Origin: Dermacentor variabilis
Lineage: Eukaryota; Arthropoda; Arachnida; Ixodida; Ixodidae
DNA: 64,000 bases
Assembly: GCF_050947875.1 (NCBI RefSeq)
Contig: NW_027460412.1
Location: 1,798,001-1,862,000, forward strand
Direction of reading: 5' to 3'
Within the stretch, counting starts at the first letter, position 1, and every line of letters begins with the position of its first letter. The position numbers and the translations under genes were made by a program. The notes under the pieces were generated by a model, which worked only from the letters and a program-made list of their open reading frames with translations, ran no database searches and was not told the DNA's origin. Shown piece by piece: positions 1 through 9,065 of the stretch.

Positions 1-1199
1 CATGTGCATGCTTAAAACGCGTTTTATCACAAATCCAAGCGCGGGTGCTAAAAAGAGCACCATCGGCATGCTTAGCACGTCGTTTGGTAGAAATCCACGT
101 GCGCGTTTTGCCAAAAGCACCATTTCCATGCATATCTTGTGGTTTCGCAGAACACAACGTCCGCGTCTGAAAAAAGGTGCATGTGCATGCTTAAAACGCG
201 TTTTGGCACAAATCCATGCGTGGGTGCTAAAAAGTGCAGCATCGGCATGCTTAGCACGTCGTTTGGTAGAAATCCACGTGCGCGTTCTGCCAAAAGCACC
301 ATTTGCATGCATATCTTGTGGTTTTGCAGAAAACAACGTCGGCGTCCACCAAAAGATGCATTTGCATGCTTAAAACGCGTTTTGGCACAAATTCATGCGC
401 GGGTGCTAAAAGAAGCACCATCGGCATGCTTAGCACGTCGTTTGGTAGAAATCCACGTGCGCGTTCTGCCAAAAGCATAATTTGCATGCATTTCTTGTAT
501 TTTTGCAGAAAGCAACGTCCGCGTCTATCAAAAGATACATGTGCATGCTTAACAAGCGTTTTGGCGCAAATCCATGTGCGGGTGCTAAAAAAAGCACCAT
601 CGGCATGCTCAGCACGTCGTTTGGTAGAAATCCACGTGCGCGTTCTGCCAAAAGCACCATTCGCATGCATATCTTGTGGTTTTGCAAAAAACAATGTCCG
701 CGTCTACCAAAAGATGTATGTGCATGCTGAAAACGCGTTTTGGCACCAATCCGTGCGCGGGTGCTAAAAAGAGCAGCATCGGCATCCTTAGGACGTCGTT
801 TGCTAGAAATCCACGTGCGCGTTCTGCTAAAAGCACCATTTGCATGCATACGTTGTGGTTTTGTAGAAAACAACGTCCGCGTCTACCAAAAGAAGCATGT
901 GCATGCTGAAAACGTGTTTTGGCACCAATCCGTGCGCGGGTGCTAAAAAGAGCAGGATGGGCATGCTTACGACGTCGTTTGGTAGAAATCCACGTGCTCG
1001 TTCTGCCAAAAGCACCATTTGCATGCATATGCTGTGGTTTTGCAGAAAACAACATCCGCGTGTATCAAAAGATGCATGTGCATGCTTAAAACGCGTTTTG
1101 GCACAAATCCAAGCGCGGGTGCTAAAAAGAGCACCATCGGCAGGCTTAGCACGTCGTTTGGTAGAAATCCACGTGCGCGTTATGCCAAAAGCACCATAT
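1..1199. repeat. 179-bp satellite array, left segment
   Basis: About 6.7 head-to-tail copies of the 179-bp monomer. This segment is colinear with 27003-28201 (offset 27002) with a few base changes, and also with about 33250-34445. It ends at 1195-1199 in CATAT, the left target-site duplication of the LTR element that follows. The reading frames visible across it arise from the repeat and are not genes. Confidence 0.95.
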
Positions 1200-2302
1200 T
1201 GTGATGTGTGGTGCGCGACGTGGTGCGGGGCTCGGGACGGTCGAGAGCAGACGACGCGGAGTGCACGCGCGCCGAGCTGGAAGGAGGAAAAACGACGACG
1301 CCGAAGAGCACCCGGCACGTGAACGCGCGGCGCAGGAAAAACAACAAAAGAAAAAAACAACCAATGAGAAAAGACCACGGGGCGTCGGGCAGCCAATCAG
1401 TAAATGCCAAATCGGCCAGACCACGACAAAAAGCGTGGTGCGCTGGCAGAACGGGGGCGACACGCAAGAGGACACGCAGGGCGACGCCGGGGAGACGCCA
1501 GGATCGTCCCAGGAAACGACTGCAGGAGGAGGTCAACCACCGGAGCGGGCGTTGAAGACGGGCCATCGGGTTCCGGACCCGAGCCCACCAGGACTTCACC
1601 CGCCCGGGGCCTCCTGCCAACCTGTTCCTGTGCGTCGCCCGTCTAACTGAGCGTGCCGTCGGCTCCTCAAGGCCGGTGAGCTTTTGCGCCAGTGGGCAGG
1701 ACGGGAACAGTCGGGCTTCGGGCCCGAGTTCTACGCCAGCTGCCCGGCCAGAATGCCACCCCCGTCTGCCGTGCCGCCTGCTGCCCGAGGCCGGCGTTCG
1801 AGCTTCCGTGCCCGTGGGCGAGAGGGGAGCAGTCGGGCTACGGGCCCGAGCTCTCTGCCCGGCCAGAACGCCGCCGCCGTCCACTCCTGCTACCCAGCCG
1901 CCAGCGTTACCTCGCCTCGCCAGAGCTGGCGCGCTCCCGGTACCCGGTCGGTCAGCCTACGCCACGACCTTGGTGAGACCGGCGCCACCCCTTCTGCCAG
2001 CTTGTCGCCGCGTTGCCGTGTCGAGACTGCGACGCGTCCCCGCCCTTGTGGGCACGCCCAGACTCGCGCCCTCGTTAACCTCGTTAAAGCCCTAAGTGTG
2101 TTCTTGTTTTCTTGAGTGTGTAATTTAAGCATGTTTGCTGTTTTTTTTATTTGCTTTATGCTTCTTTTGTGTGTGATTAAAAGTCTTTGTGTGTGCGTCC
2201 AAACCAACGGCTTTGTCCTCAATTGGGTTCTCGGAGGCTCCGCCTAAGAGAACCGCTAAAACATTGAGTACACGAACCTTTGCCCATAAGTGGGTCATCA
2301 CA
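1200..2302 (+). repeat. 5' LTR of the non-autonomous element
   Basis: A 1,103-bp direct repeat, near-identical to 3880-4983. Differences seen: one at about 1482 (c versus a), one at about 1754 (t versus c), one at about 2068 (g versus c), and two in the T-rich stretch at about 2136-2146 including a 1-bp indel. It starts TGTGATG and ends TCATCACA. The body is GC-rich in its 5' two-thirds and T-rich from about 2095 onward. GC-rich open frames on both strands within it lack recognisable domains and are treated as non-coding LTR sequence. Confidence 0.95.
2176..2181 (+). promoter_or_regulatory. Probable polyadenylation signal in the LTR
   Basis: The hexamer ATTAAA lies in the T-rich 3' third of the LTR and is followed within about 10 nt by a GT-rich stretch (GTGTGTG). 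This is the usual layout for the R-region poly(A) signal of an LTR. The same signal recurs at 4857-4862 in the 3' LTR, where it would act. Position and context are seen; use as a signal is inferred. Confidence 0.45.
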
Positions 2303-2305
2303 AAT

Positions 2306-2323
2306 TGGCGTCCGCGCGACAGG
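2306..2323 (+). other. Putative primer-binding site
   Basis: An 18-nt sequence starting TGGCGTCCGCGCGACAGG, three bases after the end of the 5' LTR. Beginning with TGG so close to the LTR fits pairing with the CCA end of a host tRNA. It resembles the tRNA-Arg-type sites of some Ty3/gypsy elements, but I cannot assign the tRNA without a host tRNA set. Confidence 0.6.
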
Positions 2324-2366
2324 ACAAAGCCGTTCGTTTGGATCCTTCTTCTAGAGGTTAGGAACT

Positions 2367-3554
2367 ATGGCTAACACAAGAGACTTGTTAGCGTTAGCCG
2401 ATCGCATGAGCCTGGAAGGTGCAGAGTTGAGGGCATGGCTGAACGAGCAGGAAGCGCGTGCGCGAGAAGAGCGGGCAGCGGAGCGCGAGGCTAAAAAGCA
2501 GGAACTTGCGCTTGAGGAAATAAATTTACAATTACGGCTTAAAGTCGCAGAGGCAGAAGGCGCATATGTAGGCAAGAAACAGCCGGAAATCAGTCTTTCT
2601 GACTTAGCCACCGTAGCCCAGCGATTGGGTTTGCAGCGGGAAGACTGGCACAGGTGGGTGCAAGACAGGTGGCTGTTAATATGCGCGAAAGCTCAGAGGG
2701 AATGCGAAAGCCGAGTGGCAGAACAGGCGGCTGAGAGGGCACGCCTGGAGGAGGAACTTCGCAGGGTACGCGTTCGCATTAAGGCACTCGCGGATGCTTG
2801 CTCCGAGGGGACAAGATCCACGGTTGAGGATACAGCACAGCAGTGCAGCGGCGACCCTAGGGTTCCCTCCGACATGGTCTCAGGCCTTGGCGAGAGAAAA
2901 CGGTCTCAAGGAGAGACAGTCTCTCAAGGGGAGACGACTTCTGACCACGCCATTGTAGGCAAAGATACTGTTAGGTCACAAGACGAGAAGCAGATTGCTT
3001 CCGTATATAAACCAGTGCTGCGTGGGCCTGGCGTAGGCGATGACTGGTTTGTGCAAGGTTCAAAGCTACCATGCATAAGCATGGTTGAGAATGAAGTTAG
3101 AACTGAACACTTCAAACAGGCTAAATATAGTACGTCGGAGTGTTTGCGCCAGGGTCAAGATGGACCTGAAGATATCAGGGATCCTGAGGAACCAGGTTCG
3201 GTTTCAACAAAAAGTATTGAGTTGTCCTTGATGCTTCCTTTTAATTCAGCAAGGGCAACTGCTTGTGACCCTATGCGCATTTGGGAGGGCTCAGGCATGT
3301 GTACCCAACCAACGTATGGCTTTAAGGATTCAGAACATTTGTTGGGCTTTCATGAACTCATGTGTGGTTCGACCATTGGCATTGATGCGGCAACCACGCA
3401 TTACAAGGTTCACTACATTAGAACACAGGCAGTGACTCGGTCGAAGCCATGCACAGACATTAATGCCTGGAGCGATATGGTCACGGACCGGCCAGTGCAC
3501 TCTGACCAAAAAGATATACGTCTAGTCCGCCTCATGTGGGAAAGGGTCACCTGA
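2367..3554 (+). CDS. Gag-like coiled-coil protein of the non-autonomous LTR element
   Basis: An ORF of 395 residues with an ATG start (2367) 65 bp inside the 5' LTR and a TGA stop. Residues about 1-75 are strongly charged and helical (runs of E, R, K, A and Q), consistent with a coiled coil. A second charged helical stretch at about 108-150 includes RARLEEELRRVRVRIKALAD. This layout matches the N-terminal part of Gag polyproteins of arthropod LTR elements, tick ones in particular. The C-terminal half (about 160-395) is low in recognisable features: there is no CCHC zinc knuckle, no DTG protease and no RT. It may be a relic of an internal deletion fused to former downstream sequence, or a distinct accessory product. 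The likely role is packaging of the element's RNA, or the ORF may only be retained as a cis-acting packaging region. The frame is intact, so it is not obviously decayed. Identity as Gag is inference. Confidence 0.7.
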   Translation: MANTRDLLALADRMSLEGAELRAWLNEQEARAREERAAEREAKKQELALEEINLQLRLKVAEAEGAYVGKKQPEISLSDLATVAQRLGLQREDWHRWVQDRWLLICAKAQRECESRVAEQAAERARLEEELRRVRVRIKALADACSEGTRSTVEDTAQQCSGDPRVPSDMVSGLGERKRSQGETVSQGETTSDHAIVGKDTVRSQDEKQIASVYKPVLRGPGVGDDWFVQGSKLPCISMVENEVRTEHFKQAKYSTSECLRQGQDGPEDIRDPEEPGSVSTKSIELSLMLPFNSARATACDPMRIWEGSGMCTQPTYGFKDSEHLLGFHELMCGSTIGIDAATTHYKVHYIRTQAVTRSKPCTDINAWSDMVTDRPVHSDQKDIRLVRLMWERVT

Positions 3555-3879
3555 AGGAGCCGATGCTTCGCTTAAGGCTCTTCACGGACTTGTGACCTCG
3601 GACTTGGTGACTTCAACTTGATTGTTTATAGAGTGTGGTGTGATAGCCTCTGGTGCTACACTTATTATTCTATAGAGTTTGTTGTGGTGTTTGTGAGTTA
3701 GTGTCTTTCCCATTAATGGTCTTTGATCTGTACGCTCAGTGAATTGTGCAACTGTGTAAATTGTGCATTGAAACATTACAGTGCGTTCTTGTGAACGGAC
3801 AATGACTGTACTGTTGTGAACTATGTCGCGCACTGAGCGGCAGTTTTTCTTCTGAAAAACTTGTTAAAAAAGGGGCTTA
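3555..3879 (+). other. 3' untranslated internal region with polypurine tract
   Basis: 325 bp between the gag-like stop and the 3' LTR. No gene is seen. An imperfect inverted repeat lies just after the stop (AGGAGCC at about 3555-3561 against GGCTCTT near 3576-3582). The end at 3866-3875 is the purine run AAAAAAGGGG, four bases before the LTR, and is the likely polypurine tract that primes plus-strand DNA synthesis. Confidence 0.7.
3866..3875 (+). other. Polypurine tract
   Basis: Ten purines, AAAAAAGGGG, followed by CTTA and then the TG of the 3' LTR at 3880. Position and composition are as expected for the plus-strand primer of reverse transcription. Confidence 0.7.
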
Positions 3880-4983
3880 TGTGATGTGTGGTGCGCGACG
3901 TGGTGCGGGGCTCGGGACGGTCGAGAGCAGACGACGCGGAGTGCACGCGCGCCGAGCTGGAAGGAGGAAAAACGACGACGCCGAAGAGCACCCGGCACGT
4001 GAACGCGCGGCGCAGGAAAAACAACAAAAGAAAAAAACAACCAATGAGAAAAGACCACGGGGCGTCGGGCAGCCAATCAGTAAATGCCAAATCGGCCAGA
4101 CCACGACAAAAAGCGTGGTGCGCTGGCAGAACGGGGGCGACACGCAAGAGGACACGCAGGGAGACGCCGGGGAGACGCCAGGATCGTCCCAGGAAACGAC
4201 TGCAGGAGGAGGTCAACCACCGGAGCGGGCGTTGAAGACGGGCCATCGGGTTCCGGACCCGAGCCCACCAGGACTTCACCCGCCCGGGGCCTCCTGCCAA
4301 CCTGTTCCTGTGCGTCGCCCGTCTAACTGAGCGTGCCGTCGGCTCCTCAAGGCCGGTGAGCTTTTGCGCCAGTGGGCAGGACGGGAACAGTCGGGCTTCG
4401 GGCCCGAGTTCTACGCCAGCTGCCCGGCCAGAACGCCACCCCCGTCTGCCGTGCCGCCTGCTGCCCGAGGCCGGCGTTCGAGCTTCCGTGCCCGTGGGCG
4501 AGAGGGGAGCAGTCGGGCTACGGGCCCGAGCTCTCTGCCCGGCCAGAACGCCGCCGCCGTCCACTCCTGCTACCCAGCCGCCAGCGTTACCTCGCCTCGC
4601 CAGAGCTGGCGCGCTCCCGGTACCCGGTCGGTCAGCCTACGCCACGACCTTGGTGAGACCGGCGCCACCCCTTCTGCCAGCTTGTCGCCGCGTTGCCGTG
4701 TCGAGACTGCGACGCGTCCCCGCCCTTGTGGGCACGCCCAGACTCGCCCCCTCGTTAACCTCGTTAAAGCCCTAAGTGTGTTCTTGTTTTCTTGAGTGTG
4801 TAATTTAAGCATGTTTTCTGTTTCTTTTTATTTGCTTTATGCTTCTTTTGTGTGTGATTAAAAGTCTTTGTGTGTGCGTCCAAACCAACGGCTTTGTCCT
4901 CAATTGGGTTCTCGGAGGCTCCGCCTAAGAGAACCGCTAAAACATTGAGTACACGAACCTTTGCCCATAAGTGGGTCATCACA
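3880..4983 (+). repeat. 3' LTR of the non-autonomous element
   Basis: A 1,104-bp partner of 1200-2302. It is followed directly by CATAT (4984-4988), which completes the 5-bp target duplication, and then by satellite in the phase expected if the element is removed. Confidence 0.95.
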
Positions 4984-5341
4984 CATATCCATGCATATCT
5001 TGTGGTTTTGCAGAACACAACGTCCGCGTCTATCAAAAGGTGCACGTGCATGCTTAAAACGCGTTTTGGCACAAATCCATGCGTGGGTGCTAAAAAGAGC
5101 ACCATCGGCATGCTAAACACGTCGTTTGGTAGAAATGCACGTGCGCGTTCTGCCAAAAGCACCATGTCCATGCATATCTTGTGGTTTTGCAGAAAACAAC
5201 GTCCGTGTCTACCAGAAGATGCATGTGCATGCTCAAAACGGGTTTTGGCACAAATCCATGCGCGGGTGCTAAATAGAGCAGCATCGGCATGCTTAGTGGT
5301 AGAAATCCACGTGCGCGTTCTGATAAAAGCACCATTCGTAT
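4984..5341. repeat. Satellite between the two retroelements (two monomers)
   Basis: Two monomers, one of them the 9-bp-shorter type in which GCTTAGCACGTCGTTTGGTA is contracted to GCTTAGTGGTA (about 5291-5301). The segment is colinear with 28197-28554 (offset 23213). It starts with the right CATAT duplication of the first element and ends with GTAT (5338-5341), the left duplication of the second. Confidence 0.95.
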
Positions 5342-5461
5342 TGTAATAAGATGATTTATTATGAGGCACTAGGCCCAGTCTAGTAGCACTGGCAGTAGAC
5401 GAAAGCTGATCACGCGCACTGCCGACACAAGAGCGCCTTCTTCGTCTTCGTCTTCACCACA
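5342..5461 (-). repeat. 3' LTR of the Ty3/gypsy element
   Basis: 120 bp, identical to 10356-10475. In element orientation it starts TGTGGTGAAG and ends CTTATTACA. The AATAAA poly(A) signal lies on the - strand at 5355-5360, 13 nt from the LTR's end. The 5' part (element sense) contains a GA-rich tandem run of GACGAA units. No TATA box is visible. Confidence 0.95.
5355..5360 (-). promoter_or_regulatory. AATAAA polyadenylation signal in 3' LTR
   Basis: AATAAA on the - strand near the 3' end of the LTR. The copy in the 5' LTR lies at 10369-10374. Motif seen; function inferred from position. Confidence 0.6.
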
Positions 5462-5471
5462 ATGGCCCCCG
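5462..5471 (-). other. Possible polypurine tract of the Ty3/gypsy element
   Basis: On the - strand the sequence just before the 3' LTR is GGGGGCCAT, with a G5 run at 5466-5470. It is short and interrupted by pyrimidines, so this is only a weak candidate for the plus-strand primer. Confidence 0.35.
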
Positions 5472-5498
5472 GGAGAGAAGAGGAGCCATCCTGGCGAC

Positions 5499-8400
5499 TT
5501 ACGGCGTAGGTAGGATGAGGGGGTCATAGTACGGCTTAAGTCGGTTGACATGAACCGTGTCACGCCCGCGATGCCTATGGTCGGGTGAAGGTGTCACAGG
5601 TTCCACAACATAGGTGACAGCGGAGGTACGGTCGATGACGCGGTAGGGGCCATCATCGCGTGCAAGGAGTTTGGTCGAAAGGCCAGGGCTGTGAGGCGGG
5701 ACCCACAACCAAACAAGGGAACCAGTCGGGAAAACTGGTGTAAGCGCGTCACTGTCACACCGCAGCTTTTGACGACCTTGAGCAGCGGTCGTAAGGGTTC
5801 GCGCGAGCTGCCTACAGTCCTCGGCGTATTTGGCGGCTTCAGACACAGTCGTGCATTCGGAAGCGTCGGGTCGGTATGGGAGCATTGTGTCCATAGTACA
5901 CGAGGGCTCTCGTCCATACAGCAGAAAAAAGGGCGAAAAGCCAGTGGTAGCTTGTGTGGCCGTATTATAGGCATACGTGACGAAAGGCAAAACAGTGTCC
6001 CAGTTACTGTGATCCGAGGCGACGTACATAGTCAACATGTCACCGAGTGTGCGGTTGAACCTCTCTGTCAAGCCGTTCGTTTGCGGGTGGTAGGCTGTAG
6101 ACTTGCGGTGAACGATGCTGCATGCAGCGAGAAGGGCTTGGACGACTTCGGACAAGAAGACACGTCCCCTGTCGCTGAGCAGTTCGCGTGGTGCGCCATG
6201 TCGAAGAACGAAGTTCCGCAAGATGAAGAACGCAACTTCGCGCGCAGAGGCTGCCGGGAGTGCGGCAGTCTCGGCGTAGCGCGTCAGGTGGTCGACACCT
6301 ACAATTATCCATCGGTTACCCGAGGAACTGCAGGGAAGTGGCCCGTATAGGTCTATGCCGACGCGATCGAAGGGCCGAGCCGGGCAGGGCAGCGGCTGTA
6401 GCTCACCAGAAGGACGCTGTGGAATTTTACGCCGTTGGCACGCCGTGCAAGCGCGTACGTACTGGCGCACGAAGTGATACATGCCGTGCCAGTAGAAACG
6501 CTGCCTTAGCCGAGTATACGTTTTCAGAACACCGGCGTGACCGTTATGAGGAGCAGCATGAAAATAAGCGCATATGTCAGAACGCATGTGTCGTGGTATC
6601 ACCAGGAGCCATTTGTGACCATCAGGCAAATAATTTCTGCGGTAAAGAACGTTGTCGCGGACAGTAAAGTGAGCGGCTTGGCGACGAAGTGTTCGAGAAG
6701 AGGGTGTGGCGGATGGGTCGTGGAGGAAATTCAGCATAGTTGAAAGCAGGGGATCCTTACGCTGCTCGTCCGGCATATCAACGACGCTGAAGGCTGACAT
6801 GGATGCGAAGAGCGGAGACACTGAAGCCACATCACAAGGTAGCGGCGATCGGGAAAGCGCATCGGCGTCAGAGTGCTTTCTGCCCGATCGGTAGACAACG
6901 CGGATATCATACTCTTGTAAGCGGAGTGCCCATCGCCCTAGGCGACCTGACGGATCCTTCAACGAGGACAGCCAGCAAAGTGAATGGTGGTCGGTGACAA
7001 TGTCAAAGGGGCGACCATATAGGTATGGACGAAATTTGACAAGCGCCCAAATAATGGCCAAGCACTCCTTTTCTGTTACTGAGTAGTTGGCTTCTGCCTT
7101 CTTTAAAGTGCGGCTCGCATACGCGACGACGTACTCGTCATAGCCGTCTTTCCGTTGTGCGAGGACTGCACCAAGTCCGATACCGCTGGCGTCCGTATGT
7201 ACCTCTGTAGGCGCTGTGGGATCGTAGTGTCGAAGAATCGGTGGCGAAGTAAGTAGGCGACGTAGTTGCTGGAAGGCTTCGTCACAGGAAGTTGACCACG
7301 CGGAGATGCCGTTGGTAGCGGTAAGCAAATTGGTCAGTGGTGCGATGATAGTCGCGAAATTGCGCACAAAACGCCGAAAGTAAGAGCAGAGCCCTATAAA
7401 GCTGCGGAGCGCCTTAAGAGTAGTGGGCGTCGGAAACTCTGCGACCGCGCGAACCTTGGCTGGGTCAGGAAGCACGCCGTCCTTCGATACAACGTGACCC
7501 AGTATTGTTAACTTGCGAGCAGCAAAACGGCACTTTTTGATGTTAAGTTGGAGGCCAGCAGAGGTGAGGCAGGTCAGTATCTCATGCAAGCGAACGAGGT
7601 GCGTCGGGAAATCTGGCGAAAACACCACGATATCATCAAGGTAGCACAGACATGTTGTCCACTTGTAGTTGCGAAGGATGGTGTCCATCATACGCTCGAA
7701 AGTAGCGGGCGCGTTGCAGAGCCCGAATGGCATTACGGTAAATTCGTACAAGCCATCGGGCGTGATGAAAGCTGTCTTCTCACAGTCATCATCTGCCATC
7801 GGCACTTGCCAATAGCCGGAGCGAAGATCCAAAGATGAGAAGTACTCCGCGCCTTGCAAGGAGTCGAGGGCGTCATCTATCCGAGGCAGCGGATAGACAT
7901 CTTTACGAGTGATCTTATTGAGTCGACGGTAATCCACACAGAAGCGTATTGACCCGTCCTTCTTGCGTACTAATACTACAGGAGACGCCCAAGGACTGTG
8001 GGAAGGGCGAATGACGCCACGGTGCAGCATGTCGTCGACCTGCTCGTTGATGATCTTTCGCTCGGCTGCCGACACGCGGTATGGTCGCTGGCGTAAAGGA
8101 GGATGGGAACCAGTGTGGACGCTGTGAGTGACGGTTGCCGTACGCCCCAGAGATAGTTGGTCACAGTCAAACGACGAGCGAAAATTCTGAAGAAGCGCGA
8201 AGACTTGTTGGCGATATGGAGGCGGCAGATCGGCGTCTACGACAGATTCAAGAACGTCTGACGACGACAATGATGATGATGATGTGCACGGCACGGGAGA
8301 AGTGAGGGCGTCGAGTTCATAACAGGCCGTGTCGTCGGAAACATCGAGAATGTGAAGCGGGTCAAGGGGCTGAACACGACCGAGTGATTCGCCGCGCAGT

Positions 8401-9059
8401 AACGTCACATGGTAGTGAGACGGGTTACACACAAGCATTGAGGATAATCCAGACTCAGTGGTGAGTACGGCAAATGGGAGAGGTAGGGCCTTGCGACGTA
8501 GAAAAATCGGCGATGGTGTAAAAAGTACTGTAGCGTCTGGCGCGGTAGAGCAAGAGACGGGCACAAGCACACACATGTCGGGTGGTATGTCCGTATCGGA
8601 CACAATAGTGAGCTTGGAGGCTGTTTGTTCAGAGGGGTCAGGCAGCGGGGCATCGGCAAGCGGGAAAAGCGCTACTTCGGCCCGGGCACAGTCGATGATG
8701 GCACGATGGTGAGACAAGAAGTCCCAGCCGAGAATAATGTCATGCGAACATGATGACAACACGAGAAATTCAACAACATAGACAATGCCGTCGATGACCA
8801 CCCTTGCAGTACATTGAGCGAGCGGGGCTATATGCTGCGCAGTCGCGGTGCTTAGAAGCATACCAGACAACGGCATTGTGACCTTATGGAGGCTGCGACA
8901 AAGCTTTTCGTCGATAACAGAAACTGCAGCCCCAGTATCAATAAGCGCAATTGCGGCGGTTCCTTCGACCAAAACGTCCAATAAATTGCGTGGCGACTGT
9001 GCAGGCCTTGTAGAAGTCGCGAAGCTTGCAGTTCGTGCCTGCGGAACTGCAGCAACTAG
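5499..9059 (-). CDS. Pol polyprotein (protease-RT-RNaseH-integrase)
   Basis: 1,186 codons decoded after a -1 frameshift from gag; stop TAA at 5499-5501. There is no ATG at the head: the frame simply continues upstream through a TTG at 8981-8979 into the gag overlap. Residue numbers below count from that TTG. Aspartic protease: DTGA at 15-18 and ILGWDFL at 83-89. Reverse transcriptase: about 300-480, with [15 protein letters not shown], the [13 protein letters not shown] motif and catalytic YLDD at 447-450 (YLDD rather than the commoner YVDD or YIDD). RNase H: about 592-710, acidic residues at D597, in TEKE, at D664, and in DADALSR. Integrase: zinc-binding H808, H815, C845 and C848; catalytic D877, D937 and E973, with exactly 35 residues between the last two. 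A GPY/F-type tail begins at 1111. All catalytic residues are present and no stop or frameshift interrupts the frame. Function: cDNA synthesis and integration in the element's particles. Confidence 0.95.
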   Translation of the reverse strand, partial: LVAAVPQARTASFATSTRPAQSPRNLLDVLVEGTAAIALIDTGAAVSVIDEKLCRSLHKVTMPLSGMLLSTATAQHIAPLAQCTARVVIDGIVYVVEFLVLSSCSHDIILGWDFLSHHRAIIDCARAEVALFPLADAPLPDPSEQTASKLTIVSDTDIPPDMCVLVPVSCSTAPDATVLFTPSPIFLRRKALPLPFAVLTTESGLSSMLVCNPSHYHVTLLRGESLGRVQPLDPLHILDVSDDTACYELDALTSPVPCTSSSSLSSSDVLESVVDADLPPPYRQQVFALLQNFRSSFDCDQLSLGRTATVTHSVHTGSHPPLRQRPYRVSAAERKIINEQVDDMLHRGVIRPSHSPWASPVVLVRKKDGSIRFCVDYRRLNKITRKDVYPLPRIDDALDSLQGAEYFSSLDLRSGYWQVPMADDDCEKTAFITPDGLYEFTVMPFGLCNAPATFERMMDTILRNYKWTTCLCYLDDIVVFSPDFPTHLVRLHEILTCLTSAGLQLNIKKCRFAARKLTILGHVVSKDGVLPDPAKVRAVAEFPTPTTLKALRSFIGLCSYFRRFVRNFATIIAPLTNLLTATNGISAWSTSCDEAFQQLRRLLTSPPILRHYDPTAPTEVHTDASGIGLGAVLAQRKDGYDEYVVAYASRTLKKAEANYSVTEKECLAIIWALVKFRPYLYGRPFDIVTDHHSLCWLSSLKDPSGRLGRWALRLQEYDIRVVYRSGRKHSDADALSRSPLPCDVASVSPLFASMSAFSVVDMPDEQRKDPLLSTMLNFLHDPSATPSSRTLRRQAAHFTVRDNVLYRRNYLPDGHKWLLVIPRHMRSDICAYFHAAPHNGHAGVLKTYTRLRQRFYWHGMYHFVRQYVRACTACQRRKIPQRPSGELQPLPCPARPFDRVGIDLYGPLPCSSSGNRWIIVGVDHLTRYAETAALPAASAREVAFFILRNFVLRHGAPRELLSDRGRVFLSEVVQALLAACSIVHRKSTAYHPQTNGLTERFNRTLGDMLTMYVASDHSNWDTVLPFVTYAYNTATQATTGFSPFFLLYGREPSCTMDTMLPYRPDASECTTVSEAAKYAEDCRQLARTLTTAAQGRQKLRCDSDALTPVFPTGSLVWLWVPPHSPGLSTKLLARDDGPYRVIDRTSAVTYVVEPVTPSPDHRHRGRDTVHVNRLKPYYDPLILPTP

Positions 9060-9065
9060 TTTCCC
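9001..9065 (-). promoter_or_regulatory. -1 ribosomal frameshift signal: slippery heptamer plus H-type pseudoknot
   Basis: On the - strand the last gag codons read GAG GGA AAC TAG. They contain the canonical X XXY YYZ heptamer GGGAAAC (9059-9065) directly before the stop (9056-9058). Pol is in the -1 frame. After a 7-nt spacer (TAGTTGC) comes stem 1, TGCAGTTC (9044-9051) pairing perfectly with GAACTGCA (9027-9034) around a 9-nt loop. Six loop bases, GCAGGC (9037-9042), are complementary to GCCTGC (9001-9006), 20 nt beyond stem 1, giving an H-type pseudoknot. Stop-codon readthrough would stay in the gag frame and not reach pol. Sequence and pairing are seen; folding and efficiency are inferred. 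Confidence 0.85.

Larger units (their letters stand above)
1200..4983 (+). mobile_element. Non-autonomous LTR retrotransposon (gag-like ORF only)
   Basis: A complete 3,784-bp element. It has direct LTRs at 1200-2302 and 3880-4983, each beginning TGTG and ending CACA-like (TCATCACA), and is flanked by the 5-bp duplication CATAT (1195-1199 and 4984-4988). Just inside the left LTR is a primer-binding-site-like TGG sequence, and just before the right LTR is a polypurine tract. The 1,577-bp internal region carries one 395-residue gag-like ORF. No protease, reverse transcriptase, RNase H or integrase motif is present in any frame, so the element must depend on enzymes supplied in trans. The LTRs differ by four substitutions and one 1-bp indel over about 1.1 kb, which suggests a fairly recent insertion. 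The pre-insertion sequence survives uninterrupted at 28197-28201 and 29262-29266. Confidence 0.93.

Noticed and set aside
1201..2115. GC-rich open frames on both strands inside the 1.1-kb LTR (also at 3881-4795)
   Set aside because: High GC lowers stop frequency; the frames overlap each other, have no domains and coincide with the LTR repeat.
3880..4983. Solo LTR
   Set aside because: It pairs with 1200-2302, with a gag-like ORF, primer site and polypurine tract between, and one CATAT duplication flanks the whole unit.
5462..5498. A possible env gene making the second element a retrovirus-like provirus
   Set aside because: Only 37 bp separate the pol stop from the 3' LTR; there is no room for env and no third frame.
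5691..6350. 219-codon open frame on the + strand
   Set aside because: Antisense shadow of the integrase part of pol; no recognisable domain.
8979..8981. Initiation of pol at TTG (8981), and of gag at TTG (10354)
   Set aside because: Pol has a complete -1 frameshift signal upstream and needs no own start; gag has an ATG 26 codons downstream. Non-ATG starts are not needed.
9056..9058. Readthrough of the gag TAG as the route to pol
   Set aside because: The frame after the TAG stays in gag phase and ends near 8852 without pol motifs; pol is in the -1 frame.
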